A stretch of 64,000 nucleotides of DNA, taken from positions 1-64,000 of the IMG/VR virus record IMGVR_UViG_3300049043_000070; one strand, written 5' to 3'. This stretch comes from a virus. Within the stretch, counting starts at the first letter, position 1, and every line of letters starts with the position of its first letter. The notes below the pieces were generated by a model. That model worked only from the letters and a program-made list of their open reading frames with translations, did no database searches and was not told where the DNA came from. The position numbers were made by a program, and so were the translations under genes. Of the stretch, positions 49,253-54,881 are shown piece by piece.

Positions 49253-49311
49253 TGTGCCAGTTTCTGAACTGTCCACTATCACTTGAAACTGGCACAGTTT
49301 GCTGCCATACT
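49253..49311 (+). promoter_or_regulatory. Dyad/-10 early promoter
   Basis: TGTGCCAGTT-TCTG-AACTGTCCAC at 49253-49276, 29 bases, CATACT 49306-49311, 21 bases to ATG 49333. A second right arm AACTGGCACA (49287-49296) lies inside the spacer. Confidence 0.75.
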
Positions 49312-49332
49312 AACAACATCAACACAAATCCG

Positions 49333-49566
49333 ATGAACCTGAAGATCACTCACATCGTCTTTGATTGTACCTGTGACGATGAAGATTGGACCGATTATGA
49401 TGCTATTGAAACTGCCGACATGTTGGCATCTCGTTATGTAGAAACTGTGTGGGCAGTTGATAACGAAGATGATCTCGTTGAGTTTGTATCATCTAAGTCG
49501 GGATGGTGTATCAATGAGATAGATTATGTGCCAGTAAATGAAGTGGCACAGTATCCTACCAAATGA
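49333..49566 (+). CDS. Acidic unknown protein
   Basis: 77 residues from ATG 49333 (MNLKITHIVFDCTCDDEDWT). A ferredoxin-like strand-helix-strand plan is possible. The codons for YVPVNEVAQ carry the next promoter dyad. Confidence 0.55.
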   Translation: MNLKITHIVFDCTCDDEDWTDYDAIETADMLASRYVETVWAVDNEDDLVEFVSSKSGWCINEIDYVPVNEVAQYPTK

Positions 49567-49585
49567 CCCTTAGGGGTGCCATACT
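49527..49585 (+). promoter_or_regulatory. Dyad/-10 early promoter, best dyad
   Basis: TGTGCCA-N10-TGGCACA at 49527-49550 is a perfect inverted repeat inside coding sequence. 29 bases later is CATACT 49580-49585, then 21 bases to ATG 49607. Confidence 0.78.
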
Positions 49586-49606
49586 TAACAAGTCAACACA
49601 AAACAC

Positions 49607-49732
49607 ATGCCTGACACTTACAATTTCACTGGCGATGGTGTTACTTTCCTTGGTTTGGTTGGTGTTATCTCCACCGCCATTATCATCGTAACTGCCTTCA
49701 CTCGTTACTACAATTCTCCCCTTCGGAAATGA
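49607..49732 (+). CDS. Small single-pass membrane protein
   Basis: 41 residues. The hydrophobic stretch FLGLVGVISTAIIIVTAF is flanked by a polar N-terminus and a basic C-terminus. The stop overlaps the next start. Confidence 0.5.
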   Translation: MPDTYNFTGDGVTFLGLVGVISTAIIIVTAFTRYYNSPLRK

Positions 49733-49881
49733 ACACTCAACTTCTTTCTGTTCGTGAGCAAATCCAACAGGACATTCTCACTTACGCTTCATTCATTGAT
49801 GATGAGAAAATCTTTTTTAATGATGAAGTTTTAGTTGAACTTTGTGAGATTGTTGTCCGTAACTTTGAGAAACTGAACTGA
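49729..49881 (+). CDS. Small acidic helical protein
   Basis: 50 residues, MNTQLLSVREQIQQDILTYA, coupled to the preceding gene. Confidence 0.45.
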   Translation: MNTQLLSVREQIQQDILTYASFIDDEKIFFNDEVLVELCEIVVRNFEKLN

Positions 49882-49883
49882 TT

Positions 49884-50153
49884 ATGTACCGTACACTTTC
49901 TGAACTTCGTGATAGCATCAACAGTATGATTGATGCTCAAGGTGAAGATGCTGCCTGTGCTGCATTTGTATTCACTCAACACGATGTCTTTGAGTTCAAC
50001 GAAGACACTAACCAAGACGACTATTTCTCTACACTTTTCACTCAAGATGTGCTCGCTGATGTAGGTGGTTCCGACTACATTTACGAACAGGTTGGTGAGA
50101 TGATTGATGATGCGATTCGTCTCCGTAAAAAACTTCCCCTCTACGCTAACTGA
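49884..50153 (+). CDS. Acidic unknown protein
   Basis: 89 residues, MYRTLSELRDSINSMIDAQG, acidic helices (NEDTNQDDYFS). Two-base gap from the previous gene. Confidence 0.5.
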   Translation: MYRTLSELRDSINSMIDAQGEDAACAAFVFTQHDVFEFNEDTNQDDYFSTLFTQDVLADVGGSDYIYEQVGEMIDDAIRLRKKLPLYAN

Positions 50154-50156
50154 ACC

Positions 50157-50342
50157 ATGAGCAACACTTTTGACCGTCAGGCACTCGTTGAAGCATACAT
50201 CGACCGCCTGCTTGATAACATGAGCACCAAAGATTTGCTGCAGATTGTTGGTGACCAGATGGAAGAAAACATCACCAGCTATACTGATGAGGAACTGATT
50301 TCTGAGGTTGAGTCTTACTATCCTGATTTGTTGGAGGATTGA
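50157..50342 (+). CDS. Small acidic helical protein
   Basis: 61 residues, MSNTFDRQALVEAYIDRLLD. Its last base is shared with the next ATG. Confidence 0.5.
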   Translation: MSNTFDRQALVEAYIDRLLDNMSTKDLLQIVGDQMEENITSYTDEELISEVESYYPDLLED

Positions 50343-50527
50343 TGATGACTGACCCAAACCAACTCAATCTCTACAAAATGTACGATCACCTAAATCAAAC
50401 TTGCAAAAAGTGTGGTGAAGGTTACTATAAAGAAACGAGCATTCATGATGATTGGGATGGTGTTCTTCATTGCTCTAAGTGTGCTCATGAAGTGAAACGA
50501 CACATAAAAGTTTGGGACACAAAGTAA
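50342..50527 (+). CDS. Zinc-ribbon-like small protein
   Basis: 61 residues. Two CxxC pairs, CKKCGEGYY and CSKCAHE, 24 residues apart, form a likely zinc ribbon. The rest is polar. Nucleic acid binding is a plausible inference. Confidence 0.55.
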   Translation: MMTDPNQLNLYKMYDHLNQTCKKCGEGYYKETSIHDDWDGVLHCSKCAHEVKRHIKVWDTK

Positions 50528-50550
50528 CACAAACTGGGCGGCCGCTTCGC

Positions 50551-50609
50551 TGTGCCAGTTGGCAGACTGTCCACCAATCCCCCCAGACTGCCCCTGGGGG
50601 TGCCATACT
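50551..50609 (+). promoter_or_regulatory. Dyad/-10 early promoter giving a near-leaderless message
   Basis: TGTGCCAGTT-GGCA-GACTGTCCAC at 50551-50574, 29 bases with a CCCCAG/CTGGGG hairpin, CATACT 50604-50609. ATG 50616 is only 6 bases after the -10, so transcription should begin at or near the start codon. Confidence 0.75.
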
Positions 50610-50615
50610 AGTCTC

Positions 50616-50780
50616 ATGAAAACAAACAACCCCTACGTCGCTCAGATCCTCGCTAAGGGTCGGGACTATGTGCCCACCCCTGCCCCTAAGGCAGAGTACC
50701 CCCGTACCATCCATGGTCGGGTCTTTGAGACTGAGGCAGACTATCAGGAAGCGATGGCAGACTTCCTAAACGGTCTGTGA
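50616..50780 (+). CDS. Small unknown protein, probably leaderless
   Basis: 54 residues, MKTNNPYVAQILAKGRDYVP, Pro-rich centre. It begins the GC-rich stretch of the window. No ribosome site can fit between -10 and ATG. Confidence 0.5.
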   Translation: MKTNNPYVAQILAKGRDYVPTPAPKAEYPRTIHGRVFETEADYQEAMADFLNGL

Positions 50781-50834
50781 CACTTGCGGGGGTGTCCACT
50801 GATGCCCCCATCCTGCCCAAATCCATTCTATCAT
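50776..50834 (+). promoter_or_regulatory. Dyad/-10 early promoter of the ArdA-like gene
   Basis: TGTGACACTT-GCGG-GGGTGTCCAC at 50776-50799, 29 bases, TATCAT 50829-50834, 21 bases to ATG 50856. Confidence 0.68.
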
Positions 50835-50855
50835 TCTCTCAGTTCAAACAAACAA

Positions 50856-51284
50856 ATGTCTGTCACCTTGACCGCTAACTATAAAGAAGTGCTCTCTGCC
50901 GATGCTGTAGAGAAGGTGGATGAGTTGCTCGAAGAGAATTATGCTCTCGACGACATGTTGGAGTTCATTGATAACTACAACGAAAACGATTTTGTTGCCT
51001 ATTATGAAGAGTATGTGCGCTGTGGTGAAGCGATCGGTTATGATGCCGTTGATGCTTTGATCGGTGAGATGGGTTGCGTTTCTGACATCGAAGGGTGTGA
51101 TGAACGCTACCGTGGTTGTTACGAATCCACCGCTGATTTTGCTGAAGAGTTTTACAACGACATCAGCGATGTGCCCTCTGCTTTGGTGATTGATTGGGAG
51201 GCGACCTACGATAGTTCGCTGCGCTACGATTTCACCGCTTGTGAAGTGAAGTATCGTGTGGTCTACATCTTCAGCGACTACTGA
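50856..51284 (+). CDS. ArdA-like antirestriction protein
   Basis: 142 residues, strongly acidic. The second half follows ArdA: YNENDFVAYYEEYVRCGEAI, then DERYRGCYESTADFAEEFYN and IDWEATYDSSLRYD. ArdA proteins mimic B-form DNA and block type I restriction enzymes and some modification. Early expression from its own promoter suits a role soon after DNA entry. The N-terminal ArdA domain seems shortened. Catalytic residues are not expected in this family. Confidence 0.7.
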   Translation: MSVTLTANYKEVLSADAVEKVDELLEENYALDDMLEFIDNYNENDFVAYYEEYVRCGEAIGYDAVDALIGEMGCVSDIEGCDERYRGCYESTADFAEEFYNDISDVPSALVIDWEATYDSSLRYDFTACEVKYRVVYIFSDY

Positions 51285-51439
51285 TCTTCACCCCACAAAG
51301 TATACCTAACTCACCATGACGCATTTTACCATGCCCACCCTGCCCGTGATCCGTCAGCGAGGGACACTTGCCGAACTGGTCTACCTGTGGGCGATGCAGC
51401 GCCTGGGGTCTGTAGGATACGATCAAACAAACAAACCAC

Positions 51440-51628
51440 ATGACCAAGACAGAAGCAACCGCCCTCGCCATCGCCATCGTTCACAGCAACTGCCCCAACG
51501 CTGCCAACGGGCATGTGCGGATGCTGCATCAGACCCCTGAGGGTGCTGAGATGCTGCGCCTGATTGTTCGTGATGATCTCTGCGGTGCTGCTGACATCAT
51601 CGCCAACGCCCTGTGGCACAATCTCTGA
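51440..51628 (+). CDS. Small unknown protein
   Basis: 62 residues, MTKTEATALAIAIVHSNCPN, Ala-rich helical. A longer frame at 51316-51540 overlaps it in another phase and looks less protein-like. TAGGAT at 51413-51418 with a weak dyad arm upstream could be its promoter. Confidence 0.45.
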   Translation: MTKTEATALAIAIVHSNCPNAANGHVRMLHQTPEGAEMLRLIVRDDLCGAADIIANALWHNL

Positions 51629-51672
51629 ACTGTCCACCATCCCCCAGGATCTGACCCCAGACCCTGTAGGAT
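51614..51672 (+). promoter_or_regulatory. Dyad/-10 early promoter
   Basis: Right arm AACTGTCCAC ends at 51637, 29 bases, TAGGAT 51667-51672, 23 bases to ATG 51696. The left half is replaced by TGGCACA in direct orientation. Confidence 0.62.
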
Positions 51673-51695
51673 ACAAACAACAAAGCAAACACCCC

Positions 51696-51872
51696 ATGTC
51701 GTTTCTCGCCAAATCAATTCTGGTCATGCTGATGGGCAGCGTGACCATCGTGGCAGGTGCCCACGTCATGGATGCCGCCCTTAAAGTTCGGGATAAGATC
51801 GACCATCGCAACGCCCTAACCTGCCAGCAGATCAACGAGATCACCCCTGGAGGGTGCCACATGGGCAAGTGA
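51696..51872 (+). CDS. Small membrane or exported protein
   Basis: 58 residues. Signal-like N-terminus SFLAKSILVMLMGSVTIVAG, then ALTCQQINEITPGGCHMGK with two cysteines. It may be exported to the periplasm or stay anchored. Confidence 0.5.
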   Translation: MSFLAKSILVMLMGSVTIVAGAHVMDAALKVRDKIDHRNALTCQQINEITPGGCHMGK

Positions 51873-51911
51873 CCACCAGCCCCCAGGATCTGACCCCAGA
51901 CCGTCTAGACT
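51853..51911 (+). promoter_or_regulatory. Dyad/-10 early promoter
   Basis: GGTGCCACAT-GGGC-AAGTGACCAC at 51853-51876, 29 bases, TAGACT 51906-51911, 24 bases to ATG 51936. Confidence 0.62.
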
Positions 51912-51935
51912 GATCACAACGAAACGAAACGACCC

Positions 51936-52127
51936 ATGACCGTTCGAACCAACGTGCTTCCCCTTGACCTCTGCACCGTCACCCTGACTGAGGCGCAGTG
52001 GTCTACGATCCGAACCGCTTTGCTGTGTCTCGCTTGCGACTGCCGTGTTGCTGGCAAGTCTACCGACGCAGACTACTACCTGAACGCTTACAACAACCTG
52101 AAGGCAGCGATGGGGATGGACGCCTGA
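51936..52127 (+). CDS. Small unknown protein
   Basis: 63 residues, MTVRTNVLPLDLCTVTLTEA, helical C-terminus with CLACDCR. GC-rich codon use. Confidence 0.5.
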   Translation: MTVRTNVLPLDLCTVTLTEAQWSTIRTALLCLACDCRVAGKSTDADYYLNAYNNLKAAMGMDA

Positions 52128-52132
52128 GGCAC

Positions 52133-52175
52133 TGTCCACCAGCTGCCCCATCGGGCACTGCTGACCCCTTATACT
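52133..52175 (+). promoter_or_regulatory. Right dyad arm/-10 early promoter
   Basis: CACTGTCCAC ends at 52139, 30 bases, TATACT 52170-52175, 21 bases to ATG 52197. The left arm is not recognisable. Confidence 0.6.
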
Positions 52176-52196
52176 GATCACATCAGCAAACGACAC

Positions 52197-52465
52197 ATGA
52201 CCAACACCCTCAGCACCTACAACGGTTGGGCAACCTACGAAACCTGGAATGCCGCCCTGTGGATTGGCAATGATCAATTCCTCTACAACACCGCTAAGGC
52301 ATGTGTAGAGTACTGCGGCGATGATGAGACCCCTTGGGATAAGTTCGTTCGCTGCATGACCGATGGCATCATCGGGCGCCACCTTGTTCAGACCCGTGAC
52401 GGTGTGCGTTGGAATTCCCCGCCATTGATGCAGATGAGATGAACGAGATGATGGCAGAGCTGTGA
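52197..52465 (+). CDS. DUF7249-like phage protein (one frame break)
   Basis: The block TYNGWATYETWNAALWIGND then CVEYCGDDETPWDKF is typical of a small family found in many T4-like phages. A break near 52417 shifts to AIDADEMNEMMAEL, ending TGA 52463-52465. About 89 residues. Function unknown. The family name is from memory. Confidence 0.55.
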
Positions 52466-52520
52466 CGATCGAAGGGGTGGCACAGTCTGCCCCCGATCTC
52501 CCATCCTGACCCTGTAGACT
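52461..52520 (+). promoter_or_regulatory. Dyad/-10 early promoter giving a near-leaderless message
   Basis: TGTGACG left half at 52461, right half TGGCACA 52478-52484, 30 bases, TAGACT 52515-52520. ATG 52527 is 6 bases after the -10. Confidence 0.65.
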
Positions 52521-52526
52521 AACAGC

Positions 52527-52721
52527 ATGAACAAACAACCCCTCCAACAGCAAGGCGCCTTCCTGGTCAACGAGACCGCCGCCAACGACCCCATCATCCA
52601 GCAGGTGATGGCATCCTACATGGAGCGCCTCGCCCAAGAGGCAGCATACCGCGAGGATGTGCGCTCTGGCAAGGTCGCCCCTGTCCAGACTGGTAGCTGG
52701 CACATCAGCGACCGCCACTGA
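52527..52721 (+). CDS. Small unknown protein, probably leaderless
   Basis: 64 residues, MNKQPLQQQGAFLVNETAAN, helical. The next promoter's right arm lies in its final codons. Confidence 0.5.
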   Translation: MNKQPLQQQGAFLVNETAANDPIIQQVMASYMERLAQEAAYREDVRSGKVAPVQTGSWHISDRH

Positions 52722-52740
52722 GGGGTCGCCCCTGTAGACT
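52698..52740 (+). promoter_or_regulatory. Right dyad arm/-10 early promoter
   Basis: TGGCACA 52698-52704 inside coding sequence, 30 bases, TAGACT 52735-52740, 26 bases to ATG 52767. A TGTCCAG-like left half lies near 52682. Confidence 0.6.
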
Positions 52741-52766
52741 AACCACAGATCAAACGAACCCAACCC

Positions 52767-52955
52767 ATGGCAATCTACTCTCAGTGCTCTGACCTCGAAA
52801 CCCGTGAGACCATGTGGGTCGCTCGCAAGACAGAGACCGCCCGACAGACCCGCTACGCTGGCATGATCTGCCCTGCTGAGGGTTGGTGGTGGGCAGGCGT
52901 TCATGCCGATGCCTTCCATGAGGAGGCAGTCTCCAAACTCCCCACCTTCGGGTGA
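52767..52955 (+). CDS. Small Trp-rich protein
   Basis: 62 residues, MAIYSQCSDLETRETMWVAR, with ICPAEGWWWAGVHADAFH. GC-rich codon use. Confidence 0.5.
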   Translation: MAIYSQCSDLETRETMWVARKTETARQTRYAGMICPAEGWWWAGVHADAFHEEAVSKLPTFG

Positions 52956-52994
52956 CCCCCCATCCTACCACACCCCCATTTCTCTACACTAACC

Positions 52995-53174
52995 GTGACA
53001 ACCAAACAACTACAGAAATTGGCAAAGGTGCATGGGTGGACATTACATAGAAACGGTGGCAAACATTACATCTATCGCCACGAAGATGCAAGCAAACAAA
53101 TCACAATCCCCTATCAAGTTAAGTCATTCGTAGGGCGCAACATCGCCAAGCAGTTAGTGACAGTGGGGCAGTGA
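52995..53174 (+). CDS. HicA-like mRNA interferase (toxin fold)
   Basis: 59 residues read from GTG 52995. LQKLAKVHGWTLHRNGGKHY then IYRHEDASKQITIPYQVKSF follows the HicA double-stranded RNA-binding-like fold. The His in GGKHY sits at the catalytic position of HicA (G-S-H in most). No HicB is adjacent, so it may be an orphan used against host mRNA or as a small RNA-binding protein. It is the last gene of the early region. Confidence 0.65.
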   Translation: MTTKQLQKLAKVHGWTLHRNGGKHYIYRHEDASKQITIPYQVKSFVGRNIAKQLVTVGQ

Positions 53175-53257
53175 AATTGCCCCCTTAAGTATAACGGGGC
53201 GGCCAGAGCGGGTCCCATACAGCACCTCCCCTAACCTACAAAAGTATCCAGACGACC

Positions 53258-53265
53258 GATAAATA
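53258..53265 (+). promoter_or_regulatory. Late promoter (GATAAATA)
   Basis: The motif lies 61 bases before ATG 53326 in an otherwise non-coding gap 53175-53325. The gap also holds a short AAAATGG/TTTTGAAAACC pairing. Confidence 0.6.
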
Positions 53266-53325
53266 TTGTTGAAAATGGTTTTTTGAAAACCTCAAAAAAT
53301 AAAAAATTTTCCCAGAAAAAAAATC

Positions 53326-53565
53326 ATGAAAAAACCCGACTTTGAAGACTTTGATAGTATTCTAAATAACTTTGATGCCTTCTGTGACGAGTTTGAAAGT
53401 CGTGCTGCAGAGGCATTCCTACGAGGAGATCAAAATGATGGAAGAGTTACAAAGGCAACAGCAGAAATTGGAACAAGCACTCCTAACGCTGTCAGAGAGA
53501 TTACAGAGCCTGGACCAGCGAATATCACAGTTGGAGAGACCTACATTGATGTATCGTCGTCCTGA
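53326..53565 (+). CDS. Small late acidic protein
   Basis: 79 residues, MKKPDFEDFDSILNNFDAFC. The second half overlaps the next gene in another phase and may not be real. First gene after the late promoter. Confidence 0.4.
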   Translation: MKKPDFEDFDSILNNFDAFCDEFESRAAEAFLRGDQNDGRVTKATAEIGTSTPNAVREITEPGPANITVGETYIDVSSS

Positions 53566-53665
53566 GAGTAAGAATTACGAGAGTTTGTCTGATACATTAG
53601 ATTATCTACACAACAATGTAGCTGGTATTAAGAAAGATCTGATTAGAGTTGCACAGACGGTATAA
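53435..53665 (+). CDS. Late coiled-coil protein
   Basis: 76 residues from ATG 53435, with AGGAG at 53424-53428. MMEELQRQQQKLEQALLTLS continues as a coiled coil to about residue 35, then YRRPESKNYESLSDTLDYLH. The stop overlaps the next ATG. Probably an assembly or baseplate helper. Confidence 0.5.
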   Translation: MMEELQRQQQKLEQALLTLSERLQSLDQRISQLERPTLMYRRPESKNYESLSDTLDYLHNNVAGIKKDLIRVAQTV

Positions 53666-54048
53666 TGCCAAATATTGTAGGACCAGATACAGTTGATACA
53701 TCAAGTACAGATGGCAATTGTTTGTATCCAGCAAAAGCATTAGGAGGATCGCCTTTTATATCTTCTAATGTAAGAATGGAAGGACAGCAAGTAAAGTTTT
53801 ATAATTCTACAAATTTACCTTCATCTGTGGAAGGTTTAAAAATTAATCCTGCTATTCCTATTCCATGTCAACCTGGAATACGAAGAATTGAACCAGTAAT
53901 TAACAATAGTGTGTTGATCAATGGTCAACTTTTCGCAGTTACTGGTGATGAAGCAGATTTAATTCTTGGAGCAACAACACCTAGGACCTTGACAGGACCG
54001 TTTAGTTATCCTACAATAAAGATTGGTACACGATTACAAAATTCATAA
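53665..54048 (+). CDS. PAAR-like baseplate spike-tip candidate
   Basis: 127 residues. Strand-turn repeats with SSNVRMEGQQVKFYNSTNLP, then INNSVLINGQLFAVTGDEAD, recall PAAR proteins that cap the spike (NVxxxGxPxxxxGD). The metal-binding His/Cys triad is not clear. It is placed just before the gp25-gp6 baseplate genes. Confidence 0.45.
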   Translation: MPNIVGPDTVDTSSTDGNCLYPAKALGGSPFISSNVRMEGQQVKFYNSTNLPSSVEGLKINPAIPIPCQPGIRRIEPVINNSVLINGQLFAVTGDEADLILGATTPRTLTGPFSYPTIKIGTRLQNS

Positions 54049-54049
54049 T

Positions 54050-54194
54050 ATGTCAAAAGCAAAAGGTGGTTTAGTCAAGACTGGTTACGTTGAGGGAACA
54101 CCAAAGAAGACCCGTCAAGGCGTTCAAAGAACACGACCTAAGTGCTACTTCTAGGAATGGTCGCAGTAAGCGTTATCGCGGTCAAGGTAGATAA
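54050..54194 (+). CDS. Small basic late protein (one or two frame breaks)
   Basis: MSKAKGGLVKTGYVEGTPKK then TRQG. Coding resumes as RNGRSKRYRGQGR to TAA 54192-54194, giving about 48 residues. I recall this Lys/Arg-rich mini-protein in the same place in other cyanophages. DNA binding or capsid packing are both possible. Confidence 0.45.
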
Positions 54195-54200
54195 TAAATA
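54194..54200 (+). promoter_or_regulatory. Late promoter (ATAAATA)
   Basis: ATAATAAATA overlaps the preceding stop and lies upstream of the hairpin and ATG 54260. Confidence 0.55.
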
Positions 54201-54214
54201 GTAGTAGAGATAGC

Positions 54215-54259
54215 AACCTCTCTAAAAGTTCTGGAAACAGTACTTTAGAGAGGTTTTTT
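54215..54259 (+). promoter_or_regulatory. Hairpin covering a ribosome site (or terminator)
   Basis: AACCTCTCTAAA 54215-54226 pairs with TTTAGAGAGGTT 54244-54255, followed by T to 54259 and then directly ATG 54260. The Shine-Dalgarno AGAGAGG is inside the 3' arm. Confidence 0.65.
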
Positions 54260-54460
54260 ATGGGATTACACCCAGTTGATAAAGGTAATGAATTTGTTGA
54301 AAATGGTATGACGCTGATTACTGAAACTGACAGCGACAAATATTTAAAACTTGTAAAGAAAAGAAAAGACGAGTTATATTCTATTCCAGAAGATCGCTAT
54401 AGCAAACCATGTGGTGGTTCTGGCGGGTTTGATGATTTTGTTGAACGTTGGCACGAGTGA
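54260..54460 (+). CDS. Small late protein behind an RBS-masking hairpin
   Basis: 66 residues, MGLHPVDKGNEFVENGMTLI, charged middle, ending GGSGGFDDFVERWHE. Translation should depend on opening the upstream hairpin or on readthrough. Confidence 0.5.
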   Translation: MGLHPVDKGNEFVENGMTLITETDSDKYLKLVKKRKDELYSIPEDRYSKPCGGSGGFDDFVERWHE

Positions 54461-54467
54461 ATAAATA
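54461..54467 (+). promoter_or_regulatory. Late promoter (ATAAATA)
   Basis: GAATAAATAATA directly after the preceding gene, 21 bases before the gp25 start. Confidence 0.6.
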
Positions 54468-54488
54468 ATAGCAACTTGCTGTGTCTAA

Positions 54489-54881
54489 ATGCCCGAATTT
54501 CAGACGTTCAAAGATTTGAGCGTTACTTTTAAGAAGCATCCTGTCACTGATGATCTTGTCATTGTGAAGGATAAGGCTGCGATTACACAATCAATTATAA
54601 ATTTGCTTCTTACGAATAAGGGCGAGCGTATGTTTCAACCAGAATTAGGTTCTGGAATATATGCCACACTATTTGAACCATTGGATTATGGTACTGCCGG
54701 TATCATTAGATCTACTGTAATTGATGTTCTAGAACGTTATGAACCGAGAATTGTCGTTTCAAATGTTATTGTAATACCAGATTTTGATTCAAATGGATAT
54801 TCGGTTGAACTAACTTATGTAATTCGTGGTAGAGAAGACACACCAGTAGCAGTAGAATTCTTCTTAGAGCGTACACGATAA
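54489..54881 (+). CDS. 25: Baseplate wedge subunit gp25
   Basis: 130 residues with the gp25/lysozyme-like signature: DKAAITQSIINLLLTNKGER, then MFQPELGSGIYATLFEPLD and a final strand pair. gp25 joins the wedge to the inner hub and carries the conserved EPR-type motif, here RYEPRI. The stop overlaps gp6 by one base. Confidence 0.85.
   Translation: MPEFQTFKDLSVTFKKHPVTDDLVIVKDKAAITQSIINLLLTNKGERMFQPELGSGIYATLFEPLDYGTAGIIRSTVIDVLERYEPRIVVSNVIVIPDFDSNGYSVELTYVIRGREDTPVAVEFFLERTR

Noticed and set aside
51316-51540. Possible gene MTHFTMPTLPVIRQRGTLAE
   Set aside because: It overlaps the more plausible gene at 51440 in another phase and ends in a His/Arg/Gln-rich low-complexity tail.
51816-52919. 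367-codon minus-strand frame
   Set aside because: It covers several short + strand genes with consistent promoters. Long antisense frames are expected in GC-rich sequence.
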